Shown one piece after another: positions 53,559 to 62,059 of a stretch of 64,000 nt of DNA; positions within the stretch are counted from its first letter, which is position 1; each line of letters starts with the position of its first letter. The notes under the pieces were generated by a model. That model worked only from the letters and a program-made list of their open reading frames with translations. It ran no database searches and was not told the origin of the DNA. The position numbers and the translations under genes are program-made. The stretch is from Occallatibacter riparius (lineage in GTDB: Bacteria > Acidobacteriota > Terriglobia > Terriglobales > Acidobacteriaceae). The stretch is taken from positions 124,001 to 188,000 of the forward strand of contig NZ_CP093313.1 in assembly GCF_025264625.1 (NCBI RefSeq). Direction: 5' to 3'.

Positions 53559-54785
53559 ATGAACAGAACTCTGCGGTTCATCTGCGTCGCAGCCGCTATC
53601 GCTGTGGCTGCTACGGCTCTGCCGGCGCCCACCTTTGCCTTTGGCGACAACGGAAACGGAAATGCCTATGGCAAAAACAAAGACTATCCTTACGGCGCTG
53701 AGCAAACCAGCAGCCGTCCTTACTCCATCGGACTGTGGGGCGATCTTCCCTACTCCCAGTCGCAAGCCGATGCGATCCCGACGGTCATCCAGGACATGAA
53801 CTCACAGGACCTGGCCTTCACCGTTCAAGACGGCGACCTGCGCCAGGGCAGCGGCGTTCCGTCCTGCGCCGACAACACCTCCAATGGCGTTGGTGGCGTC
53901 GTCGATAACGGCAATATCTATCAGCGCGGCCTAGCCTACTTCAACGCGTTGCGCGCTCCAGCCATCTTCACGACAGGCGACAATGACTGGACCGATTGCG
54001 ACCGCAAGAGCCTGGGATCTGAGGCGAGGAACTCGCTCAAGATGCTCGACTACGAACGGTCCCTGTTCTTCTCCACCCCCTACACACTCGGCCAGAACAA
54101 GTTTCTTCAGGAAGTGCAGTCCGCGCCGACCTGCAAGGGCTTTCTCACCGGCACCGACGGGCCCACCGCCGATAAAACGCAGAGCGAAACCTACACCTAC
54201 AAGGACGTTGCCTGCGTTGAAAACCGCCGTTGGATCGTGGGCAAGGTGATGTACGCAGTGTTGAATATCCAGGGCTCCTGCGACAACCTCTGCGACGACT
54301 ACCCTGATCCCGTCGAGCACGGGGCACGCATTGCCGCGGACATCGCCTGGATGCAGAGCACCTTCCAGACCGCCATCGACCAGGGCTGCGTTGCGATCAT
54401 GTTCATTTCGCAGGCGGACCCCGGCTGGGATGACACGGACGCGACTCGCGCGCCCACGCGTAATCCTCAGACCCTCGTTGAAGACGACTCCGCCAAAGCC
54501 ACTGACGGCTACGGCGATTTCCTTCGCGCTCTCCGCACCCAGGTGATCGCTTTCGGGAAACCCGTCGCTTACGTAAACGGCGACTCGCACTATCTCCGCG
54601 TAGACAAGCCGCTGCTCGACACCACTGGCAAGCGCGTCGTGAATTTCACGCGCGTCGAGACCTTCGGCGACCACCAGCCCGCTCTCGGTGACGTGAACTG
54701 GCTCAAAGTGAACGTGGACCCCTCCAGCCGCGAGGTCTTCTCCTACGAGCCGCAGGTCGTAAACCGCGACGTTCTGGTTCCCTGA
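53559..54785 (+). CDS. Secreted metallophosphoesterase-like protein
   Basis: A 408-residue exported protein. Signal peptide (FICVAAAIAVAATALPAPTF) is followed by a glycine/asparagine-rich linker and a calcineurin-like phosphoesterase fold: IGLWGDLPYSQSQADAIPTV, LAFTVQDGDLRQGSGVPSCA, AIFTTGDNDWTDCDR and VAYVNGDSHYLRVDKP, giving the D-x-x, G-D, G-D-N-D and G-D-S-H metal motifs. Phosphate release from an extracellular substrate is likely but unproven. ATG 53559 is preceded by GGAGGAG; a terminator follows at 54813. Confidence 0.8.
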   Translation: MNRTLRFICVAAAIAVAATALPAPTFAFGDNGNGNAYGKNKDYPYGAEQTSSRPYSIGLWGDLPYSQSQADAIPTVIQDMNSQDLAFTVQDGDLRQGSGVPSCADNTSNGVGGVVDNGNIYQRGLAYFNALRAPAIFTTGDNDWTDCDRKSLGSEARNSLKMLDYERSLFFSTPYTLGQNKFLQEVQSAPTCKGFLTGTDGPTADKTQSETYTYKDVACVENRRWIVGKVMYAVLNIQGSCDNLCDDYPDPVEHGARIAADIAWMQSTFQTAIDQGCVAIMFISQADPGWDDTDATRAPTRNPQTLVEDDSAKATDGYGDFLRALRTQVIAFGKPVAYVNGDSHYLRVDKPLLDTTGKRVVNFTRVETFGDHQPALGDVNWLKVNVDPSSREVFSYEPQVVNRDVLVP

Positions 54786-54812
54786 AACGGCTCCTGCACC
54801 TGACCACAAAGA

Positions 54813-54855
54813 AAATCGGCGAACCCGCCCTATGCGGTGTTCGCCGATTTCTTTT
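54813..54855. terminator. Bidirectional intrinsic terminator
   Basis: AAATCGGCGAAC (54813-54824) and GTTCGCCGATTT (54839-54850) form a 12-bp stem with a 14-base loop; CTTTT follows on the plus strand and TCTTT on the minus strand. It serves both convergent genes, the metallophosphoesterase (ends 54785) and the NlpC-like gene (ends 54871). Confidence 0.85.
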
Positions 54856-54870
54856 GAGAGACCCGCAGGC

Positions 54871-55614
54871 TCAGTCGAGGCTGATCCCAAGCGCATCCGC
54901 GGTGTGTGGCCCCACCTCGCCATCAGGTGTCAGTCCCTTTGCATTTTGGAATGCAATCACCGCCGCTTCCGTGTGGCTCCCGAAAACGCCATCACTCTTG
55001 CCCGGGTTGAAGCCGGCGTCGCTCAGGGCCTGTTGGATACGGGCGACAACAGGGTCAGTCGTCGTATCAGTCGTCTGCCTGTAGATCTTCGCAGGCGCGG
55101 CCAGCGCGGGAGCAGCCGGTGCCGCATCCGGATCTGCATAGGAGATGCCGGGAACCAGAATCCCAAAATCCCAGCGGCGGTTCGCCAGCGATCCCCTGAT
55201 CACTCCGTCTGCCGATGAATGCGCTTCCACCGTTCCGCCGCGGCCATCGGAAAGCACAATGTGTCCGCCCAGCCCATTGGGAACTGCCAGGCGAAGAACC
55301 GCAGCGCCCGGAATCTTCGCTGCCTGCTCTACTGGAATGATCTTTCCGAATCGAGTCGCGTCCCGCCCCCAATAGCCGGTGAACGCGTCAGCGGTTGCGG
55401 GGTCTCCATCATCGCTGGCGCAGCCATAAAGAATGCCCGCGCTCTGAAAGACGGCCCACGAAACAAGCTCAGCGCAATCCCACGGGCCTCTCCAGTCGGG
55501 ATTGTCTTTGGGCACGTTTGCGCCCAGATGGTAAGGATTGCCGACCTTTGTCGACGCAGTGTTTACAAGATCGCTTCCGGTCGCGGAAGACACTGGAATG
55601 GCAATGGCTCCCAT
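54871..55614 (-). CDS. NlpC/P60-like hydrolase with peptidoglycan-binding domain
   Basis: A 247-residue protein. The first domain has the papain-like Cys in GPWDCAELVSWAVFQSAGIL, and a His in LGGHIVLSDGRGGTVEAHSS. After a Pro/Ala linker (DPDAAPAAPALAAPAKIY) follows a PG_binding_1 domain: VVARIQQALSDAGFNPGKSD, then GVFGSHTEAAVIAFQNAKGL and TPDGEVGPHTADALG. It should cleave peptidoglycan peptides. No signal peptide is seen with start ATG 55614 (AGGAGG four bases before), so it may leave by a holin-like route or a secretion system, or work on lysis. Confidence 0.8.
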   Translation of the reverse strand: MGAIAIPVSSATGSDLVNTASTKVGNPYHLGANVPKDNPDWRGPWDCAELVSWAVFQSAGILYGCASDDGDPATADAFTGYWGRDATRFGKIIPVEQAAKIPGAAVLRLAVPNGLGGHIVLSDGRGGTVEAHSSADGVIRGSLANRRWDFGILVPGISYADPDAAPAAPALAAPAKIYRQTTDTTTDPVVARIQQALSDAGFNPGKSDGVFGSHTEAAVIAFQNAKGLTPDGEVGPHTADALGISLD

Positions 55615-55863
55615 GGATCCTCCTTGCTTTCGAGACTTGATTTTCAGACGAATGGACTTTGCGGCAGAGTGAGGCTCTGCTCGTTGTTTCAGCTTCTGCT
55701 CAACCAAATGCGCTTGCCTGGCTCCCCCGTGACTCGGCTGCGCCCCCAAGCCGGCATCGCATTCTTGAGTAGATGTACCCCATGCCCTCACTTTGTGACG
55801 AGGGCACGCCCTGGCTCGTACTGGGGAAAACTCAACGCTTGCGAGGCTGGAGACTTTTAGCAG

Positions 55864-58800
55864 CTAGTCTGCCTTTACCCCCAGCGCCGTCGCCGGCACC
55901 GTCACGCTGCCAATCCGCCCTGAATTCACATCCACCACAACCACGCGCAGCGATGCCACCGTAGTTTTCGGCTGCAGCGCGATTCGCTGGTCGAACGTCA
56001 GCCCCTCGCTCACGGCGTGCTGATATGTCGCCGGCTTCAAGTGCAGCCCAACGGTCTGCCCGGTCACGTGCGCCTTGCGTCCCGTCTCATCGCGCTGAAT
56101 CAGGAAAATATCCAGCTTGCCTGACCACAACTGCTGCCCTGTCGCCGCGCCGTTCGCATGCGCAAGCTGCTGCTGCGTCAGGTCCAGATCTGTCCCCGCG
56201 ACCGTCACCCGCAGCGCGTGCCCCGCCGCATCCGTCACCGGCTGGGCGCTCACCGCAATTTCCTGCGCATCGGTGGGCTCCCACACTGCCTGTGCGAATC
56301 GCTCCTTCAGCGTAGTGGGCTCTTTCTCGTACTGGTATCCCGTGCGGAAGCGCAGCGTAGCATCCTTGTGCCCCACCAGCTTCACGGTCAGACGGTGATA
56401 CTGCCCGTCTGCGGCCTCGCTTGGCGTGAACCCCAGTAGATAGGTCGCCCGACTCTCCTCCTCAACGCCGTCCAGTTCGCCCAGAATATTGCTCGACCGC
56501 CGGAAAGCCTTGCCACCCGTAGCCTCCGCCACCTCGCGAAACACGCCCTGGATTGGCTTGATGTCCTGCTGCAACTGCGCCGTCAAGCGCCCGGCGCGCG
56601 GGTCGCGGTTCTGAGCAAAGGGATTCGCGTCAGGTCCGGCCGTCATCTCGGCCCCTTCCATCTGCTTCTCCAAACCGGGCGGTCTCTGGAAGGCCGGCGA
56701 CAGCTCCACATTACGGTTGCCGATATTGGCATTGATCGTGCTCGCTTCCAGCCTTGACGCATCCAGCGGATACACGCTCGCATGTGCGTCGTTCATGGCC
56801 TCCTGCGTGCGCAGCGCGATCGGTTCAATGTACTTCGATTTCTTGTCCACTGAAACCGACATACGGTTCCAGTCCGCCAGCGCGTTGTCGCTCGTCACCC
56901 ACACCACGCTCTTGTGCCCCGGCATCGGCGCGAGATGGCGTCCAATGAGCACCAGTACATCCAGCGCATTCGGCCCGGGATTGCTCCCCATCTCCCGCAG
57001 CTTCGGGTCTGGCGCCTGCATGTTCGACTGCGAATCCAGCGTAAAATTCCCGTTCACGCTCAGCATGTCTTCAGGGCTGTGGACATACTCCATCGTCTGC
57101 CGGTTGCGATCTTCCATATCGCGCGCATTCAGCAGGTCCTGCGCCGAGGGCATCCACTTCGCCAGTCGTGCCGCCACGCGCGCGTGATCCGTCGTGGCCT
57201 CTTCCAGCACCTGGTAGCCGTGATAGCGCATCACATACAGCGCCGCGCGCTCATTCGCCGGCAACTTCTTCAGGAACTCCAGCATCTGCCGCCGCGCGTC
57301 CACCAGGTCGTTCCAGATCAGGTTCGAGGGATCCACCACAAACACGAGCGTGTTCACCTCGCTGCCTGCTACCACCTTCTTCTCGTCGCGATTCGAAAAC
57401 GTCGGCATCGCACCAGGCTTCTCCTGCGAAGTCGCGGCGGGTGTTGTCGCCCCTTCCCAATCCATCTGACTGAACGAGCGAAGGTCCTGCTTCACTCCGT
57501 TGTCGTAAACTTCAAAATCCTCCCGCTTCAGCCCCGTGATGGGATGTCCCTTCTTATCCAGCGCCACCACGTTTACATCCACAAGGCGCGCATTCAGGTG
57601 CAGCACAAACCCGCTCGACGCCTGCCCGGCCTGCGGTTCCGTCGCGCGCGCCGCGTTGTCCGGCAGCGCAGCCGTAGCAGTCGCCGAAATCTCCGACGCG
57701 TCTCCGCCCGTCACTCCAATCACTGCCTCGCCCGCCGGAGCCGCCACATCCGAAAGAACCTCATCCGCCGGTTGCCCATCAGCCTGCGTCGTCGTAGTGG
57801 CCGCAGCAGTCGGCAGCGTCGCATCGGGAGCCATCTTTGCCGTCTTCTCCTCCGCCTCGGTCAAAATGCGCGTGTCCCCGCGGAACAGGTGATACTGCCC
57901 GAACTCCGTGTGGTTCAGCAGCAGTTGCGGCGGCCCGTTCGCCGGGCGATTCACACCACTCCAGTCCGGCGCAAGCTTCAGAACGCGCCCAACCGAAATC
58001 GATACGCTCCGCGTCGGAGCCACATACACCTTCCCCCCCAACTCCACCGGTGCATACTCCACCGCAACGTCCGCGCGCGTCGTCGGATCCGTCGGCGCCA
58101 GATCCGCCTGCAACGCCAGCCGCACAATCGTGCCCGTCTGCGGATCCACCGCGATCTCCCCGTGGTACCCTGTCATCTCCTGGAACTCGTTCGTCTCCAG
58201 CCCGAACTTCAGCACCGTGCAGCAATACCGCACCTGGTAGTGCGACTTCTCGCGGCTCACCTGGTACCGGAACACTGCCACCGGGCCCGCAGCTCCCTCC
58301 TCCCAATGGCTCCACGCCAGCTTGTTATTGGCCGCGTCCAGCAGCACCTGCGTAAGAATCGGACCGAACACGCCCCACGTCCGCAGCCCCTGCTCTGGCC
58401 CCGTCTTCTTCGCGCTTGCTTTCTCCGGAACCGCCTCCACCCGTTCTTCGCCATTGCTGTACTGCAGCACCGCGTGCGTCAAACGCACCGCTCGCAATCC
58501 GCCAAAGTCCGCCGCCTTGTCTTCCGGTCCCGGAGCGCTCTCGAAATGCGTCACCGTGCGCGATGCGGAAAAATGCGGAAGCTGAGTCACGGTATCAGTG
58601 ACATACTGCACGGTCAGCCCGAGGATACGGCGCTGCTCCGCCACATCCGGCGCGGCCTTGGCCGGAATCTCCCCCGCCGGCAAAGCCAGAAACGCCGCCC
58701 GGTCCGCCACACCCAGGAGCGTGCGCTGCGCCTTGGGCCCCTGCAGCCCCGCCAGCGCCTTCGCCAGGCGCGCTTGCGACAGCCGCTCGGTCAGCTCGAG

Positions 58801-58956
58801 GTCATAGATCTCTGCCGCGGCATCGGTGTCGGGCAGGTTCTGCGCCTGCGCCACCGCCTTTTCCAGCTCGTCCGCCGTAACTTTCTGGACCGCGAACGCC
58901 GGCACTGACCCCGCCAGCCAGGCACTTATGACTCCGATGAAGATTGCTCTGCGCAT
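55864..58956 (-). CDS. Secreted VWA-domain protein (VWFA-related acidobacterial domain)
   Basis: A 1030-residue exported protein with a signal peptide (IFIGVISAWLAGSVPAFA). The N-terminal half (to about 440) has a beta-rich region with many Tyr and Arg. The VWFA-related acidobacterial domain follows, reading LVDVNVVALDKKGHPITGLK, then REDFEVYDNGVKQDLRSFSQ, LVFVVDPSNLIWNDLVDARR and LLGFTPSEAADGQYHRLTVK, with the metal-site D-x-S-x-x replaced by D-P-S-N-L. The C-terminal part is a beta-sandwich. Start ATG 58956 follows GGGGGG; a longer frame upstream is open without a site. The family is frequent in Acidobacteria but its function is unknown. Confidence 0.85.
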   Translation of the reverse strand: MRRAIFIGVISAWLAGSVPAFAVQKVTADELEKAVAQAQNLPDTDAAAEIYDLELTERLSQARLAKALAGLQGPKAQRTLLGVADRAAFLALPAGEIPAKAAPDVAEQRRILGLTVQYVTDTVTQLPHFSASRTVTHFESAPGPEDKAADFGGLRAVRLTHAVLQYSNGEERVEAVPEKASAKKTGPEQGLRTWGVFGPILTQVLLDAANNKLAWSHWEEGAAGPVAVFRYQVSREKSHYQVRYCCTVLKFGLETNEFQEMTGYHGEIAVDPQTGTIVRLALQADLAPTDPTTRADVAVEYAPVELGGKVYVAPTRSVSISVGRVLKLAPDWSGVNRPANGPPQLLLNHTEFGQYHLFRGDTRILTEAEEKTAKMAPDATLPTAAATTTTQADGQPADEVLSDVAAPAGEAVIGVTGGDASEISATATAALPDNAARATEPQAGQASSGFVLHLNARLVDVNVVALDKKGHPITGLKREDFEVYDNGVKQDLRSFSQMDWEGATTPAATSQEKPGAMPTFSNRDEKKVVAGSEVNTLVFVVDPSNLIWNDLVDARRQMLEFLKKLPANERAALYVMRYHGYQVLEEATTDHARVAARLAKWMPSAQDLLNARDMEDRNRQTMEYVHSPEDMLSVNGNFTLDSQSNMQAPDPKLREMGSNPGPNALDVLVLIGRHLAPMPGHKSVVWVTSDNALADWNRMSVSVDKKSKYIEPIALRTQEAMNDAHASVYPLDASRLEASTINANIGNRNVELSPAFQRPPGLEKQMEGAEMTAGPDANPFAQNRDPRAGRLTAQLQQDIKPIQGVFREVAEATGGKAFRRSSNILGELDGVEEESRATYLLGFTPSEAADGQYHRLTVKLVGHKDATLRFRTGYQYEKEPTTLKERFAQAVWEPTDAQEIAVSAQPVTDAAGHALRVTVAGTDLDLTQQQLAHANGAATGQQLWSGKLDIFLIQRDETGRKAHVTGQTVGLHLKPATYQHAVSEGLTFDQRIALQPKTTVASLRVVVVDVNSGRIGSVTVPATALGVKAD

Positions 58957-59031
58957 CGCGCCGCCCCCCGGAACGTATTCCACGGACCCATGCAGTTCCG
59001 CGCACCAGGAGGGGAAGAGGAAGGTGAGCAC

Positions 59032-59500
59032 ACCCCGGCGCCGCGAAATTTAGACACCGCCATTCTATGCCGGACTGTGCGCGTAGTTGTCACGATGTTG
59101 CGATCCGGCCGCTGCCGAGACTGAAAGATAGAAACAGAATGAAGCGAAAAAAGGCAATTCCCAACTTAGCCTCCGAGCCAGTCACCGCACCCACTTCATC
59201 CCTCGTCAACCGTGACCGCGATCACAGACCGCCGCATTCAGGCTCGTATAGCCTACCTTCAAAGGTAGTCTTGTAGCCACGGAGAAACCTGTATTAACTA
59301 GAACAGAACTGGGGTTACTAGAAAATTAGCTACCCCTCCCCCTGTTTTTGCTTCTCCTTACATTCGCCAAATTTTGCGTAACATTCTGATGATAAGAATC
59401 TTATTCATATTCTGAATATCATAGAGGTCCGACTTGGTCCGAAAACAAAGACCTCCACAAATTTACTGATGTATTAACATCTTTCCACCGCGCCCGGCGC
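59032..59500. other. AT-rich intergenic stretch with palindromes
   Basis: Between the VWA gene start and the lactate dehydrogenase end. It holds a 7-bp hairpin CTACCTT/AAGGTAG at 59253-59268 and two adjacent 13-bp palindromes at 59392-59419, and is clearly more AT-rich than its surroundings. Probably the regulatory region of the VWA gene; no gene or RNA is recognised. Confidence 0.5.
59392..59419. repeat. Two adjacent 13-bp AT-rich palindromes
   Basis: ATAAGAATCTTAT (59392-59404) and ATATTCTGAATAT (59407-59419) are each perfect palindromes around one central base, with centres 15 bases apart. They lie upstream of the minus-strand VWA gene and downstream of the lactate dehydrogenase stop. Paired operators for a dimeric regulator are one reading. 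Confidence 0.55.
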
Positions 59501-60532
59501 TTAAAAACCCAGCTCGTGCACCACGCTTCGAATCCGCTCCGCGCTCGCCTGCAATCCCGTCTCCTCGTCCACCGTCATCGGAATCGGCAGCGGCGGCTCA
59601 ATCCCGCGGCAGCTCACAATTCGCGGAACGCTCAGGCACACATCCTCCATCCCGCGAAAACCCTGCAACCGTCCGCTGACCGCGAGAACGCGACTCTCGT
59701 CGTACAAAATCGACTCCAGGATGTTCGTCACTGCCAGCCCCACTGCGTAGTTGGTCGCGCCCTTGCCCTGGATCACTTGGTATGCGGCCTCCTTCACGTT
59801 GCGGACAATCTCGTCCTTGTCCTTCGCCGCCAGCCGACCATGCCCCTGCACCGCCCACTGGTTCAGCGGAATCGACCCGATCGTCGCGCTCGACCACAGC
59901 GGAATCTCCGTGTCCCCATGCTCCCCCGCAATATACGCGTGCACATTCTGCACCGCGACGCCACAGTGCTTCGCCACCAGGTAGCGGAACCGCGAGCTAT
60001 CAAGCACCGTCCCCGACCCGATCACCCGGTTCCACTCGAACCCTGTAATCTTGATCGCCAGGTCGGTGATCACGTCCACGGGATTCGTCACCAGCAGCAG
60101 CATCGCGTCCGGCGCCACCCGCACCACGTCAGGCAGAATCTTCTTGCAGAGATTCGCATTGGCCGCAGCAAGGTCCATGCGTGTCTCGCCCGGCTTCTGC
60201 TTCGCGCCCGCGGTCATCACCACCACATCGCAGTCGCGCAGAACCTCCACGTCGTCCGACCCATCCACCATGGCTTGTGGCGCGAACAAAAGCCCGTGGT
60301 TCAGGTCGAGCACCTCGGCATCCACCTTCGACTTCGCAATGTCGAACAGGCTGATGTGCCGCGCCACGCCGCGAATCATCGCCGCATACGCGATCGTCGC
60401 GCCCACGCTTCCCGCGCCGATAATCCCCACCTTGCGCCGCGTAGAGTTGCGCCCGCCATTCCGGTTCGGCGCAGACACCTCGCCCGCGCCCGCCAACACC
60501 TCTCCTGCCAATCCGCCGTTCTCGCTCGCCAT
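59501..60532 (-). CDS. ldh: L-lactate dehydrogenase
   Basis: A 343-residue NAD-dependent dehydrogenase with a 34-residue N-terminal extension. It shows the dinucleotide motif VGIIGAGSVGATIAYAAMIR, the specificity loop AGAKQKPGETRMDL, where Gln (not Arg) favours pyruvate over oxaloacetate, LLVTNPVDVITDLA, and the catalytic His in IAGEHGDTEIPLW. It interconverts pyruvate and lactate. It stands alone, facing the divergent glycosyltransferase gene 92 bases away. Confidence 0.92.
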   Translation of the reverse strand: MASENGGLAGEVLAGAGEVSAPNRNGGRNSTRRKVGIIGAGSVGATIAYAAMIRGVARHISLFDIAKSKVDAEVLDLNHGLLFAPQAMVDGSDDVEVLRDCDVVVMTAGAKQKPGETRMDLAAANANLCKKILPDVVRVAPDAMLLLVTNPVDVITDLAIKITGFEWNRVIGSGTVLDSSRFRYLVAKHCGVAVQNVHAYIAGEHGDTEIPLWSSATIGSIPLNQWAVQGHGRLAAKDKDEIVRNVKEAAYQVIQGKGATNYAVGLAVTNILESILYDESRVLAVSGRLQGFRGMEDVCLSVPRIVSCRGIEPPLPIPMTVDEETGLQASAERIRSVVHELGF

Positions 60533-60624
60533 ATGTCGGTCGACCTCTCACCCCGAGTCTACTCAATGCAGCGCCGGTCTTCGTCGCGTCCATTTAATCT
60601 GGGAGCGCATACTCAGAGGACTTC

Positions 60625-61884
60625 ATGGACATCCTTCTGCCCACGCTCGGCAGCGCCGGAGACGTGCATCCCGCCATCGCGCTCGCCACCGCCCTCAAGA
60701 GCCGCGGCCACAACGTCACCGTTATCACCAATGAATACTTCTCCGCGCAGATCGAGTCCGCCGGCCTCGGCTTCATCCACCTCGGCACCCTCGCTGACGC
60801 CGAGCGCATCATCGCCGACCCGCGTCTCTATAGCCCCACAAAGTCCTTCGACGTCATCGCACAGATGGTCATCCTCCCCAACCTCGAGCCGCTCTACCGC
60901 ATCCTCGATACCCACCGCACACCCTCCACGGTCATCGTCGCCTCCACCATCTGCCTCGGCGCACGCATCGCCAGCGAAAAGCTCGGCATCCCCATGGCCA
61001 CCATCCACCTGCAACCCTCGGTCATCCGCAGCCTGACCGACGCCGGCCGTCAGGGCCGCATTCCTATGGGCCCCTCCGCGCCGCTCTGGTGGAAGCGCTT
61101 CATTTACAAACTGATCGACGGCCTCTACATCGACCGCCAGCTCGCGCCTTCCCTCAATCGCTTCCGCACGTCTCTGGGCCTGCCGCCGATCAAGCGCATC
61201 TTTGCCGAATGGCTGCACTCTCCCCAGCTCGTCCTCGGCCTCTTCCCCGAGTGGTGGGGACCGATCCAGCCCGACTGGCCCGTCGCCCTCCGCCTCACCG
61301 GATTCGTCCTCCACGACGCCGCAGGCCACTACGATATCCCGCCCGAGGTGGAAGACTTCCTCGCCGCCGGCCCGCCGCCCATCGTCTTCACCCCCGGCTC
61401 GGCCGGAGCCAATCTCCACACTTTCTTCCGCGAGTCCGTAGCAGCATGCCGCCTCACCGGCCATCGCGCCATGCTCGTCACCAGCTTCCCAGATCAGCTT
61501 CCGCCCGATCTGCCGCCCAACGTGCGCGCCTTCCCCTACCTGCCCTTCAGCCAGATCCTTCCTCGAGCGGCCGCACTCGTCCACCCCGGCGGCATCGGAA
61601 CCATCGCCCAGGCCGTTCGCGCAGGAATTCCCCAGCTCGTTGTCCCCTACGGCAACGACCAGCCTGACAACGCACTCCGTCTCGAGCGACTCCGCCTCGG
61701 CGTCAGCATCTACCCGGAGCGCTACAAGGCCGCCCGCGTAGCCCGCGCGCTGCACGCCCTGCTCGATTCTCCGGAAATCAAGGCCAACGCCCTCCGCTAT
61801 TCCGCCCGCATCGACACCGACGCCGCCCTGAATCAGGCCTGCGACGCCATCGAACAGCTCAGCCAGCATCAGACACGCGCCTGA
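60625..61884 (+). CDS. GT-B glycosyltransferase (UGT/rhamnosyltransferase-like)
   Basis: A 419-residue GT1-family glycosyltransferase. The N-terminal acceptor domain begins ILLPTLGSAGDVHPAIALAT, and the C-terminal donor domain contains IVFTPGSAGANLHTFFRESV, VRAFPYLPFSQILPRAAALV and HPGGIGTIAQAVRAGIPQLV, with PYGNDQPDNALRLERL as nucleotide-sugar loop. Closest in style to RhlB and macrolide or sterol glycosyltransferases; acceptor unknown. ATG has GAGG five bases upstream. Confidence 0.88.
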   Translation: MDILLPTLGSAGDVHPAIALATALKSRGHNVTVITNEYFSAQIESAGLGFIHLGTLADAERIIADPRLYSPTKSFDVIAQMVILPNLEPLYRILDTHRTPSTVIVASTICLGARIASEKLGIPMATIHLQPSVIRSLTDAGRQGRIPMGPSAPLWWKRFIYKLIDGLYIDRQLAPSLNRFRTSLGLPPIKRIFAEWLHSPQLVLGLFPEWWGPIQPDWPVALRLTGFVLHDAAGHYDIPPEVEDFLAAGPPPIVFTPGSAGANLHTFFRESVAACRLTGHRAMLVTSFPDQLPPDLPPNVRAFPYLPFSQILPRAAALVHPGGIGTIAQAVRAGIPQLVVPYGNDQPDNALRLERLRLGVSIYPERYKAARVARALHALLDSPEIKANALRYSARIDTDAALNQACDAIEQLSQHQTRA

Positions 61885-62059
61885 TCGCCATCACCGCCCG
61901 TGCCATCTCGTTTGCGAGCGCACGGAATCACAGTTCTTTAGCCCGCTCGGGAATATTCCCTGCATTTCACGGTTATTGATCGCGGGAGATGTCGCGCGCT
62001 CGTGGATTGCCACATCCGGCCGTCATCTCGCTCAACTCTCAAATAAGGAGGGGGTCGCC

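Noticed and set aside
56914..58908. Very long plus-strand open frame (664 codons) opposite the VWA gene
   Set aside because: It is the antisense shadow of a GC-rich gene; the composition is extremely Arg/His-rich, as expected from the complement of C-ending codons.
59516..61036. 506-codon plus-strand frame across lactate dehydrogenase and the glycosyltransferase start
   Set aside because: Antisense to the well-supported ldh gene and out of frame with the glycosyltransferase; Arg/His/Pro-rich shadow.
60613..61869. 418-codon minus-strand frame opposite the glycosyltransferase
   Set aside because: Gly/Glu/Asp-rich shadow of a GT-B gene whose motifs are unambiguous on the plus strand.
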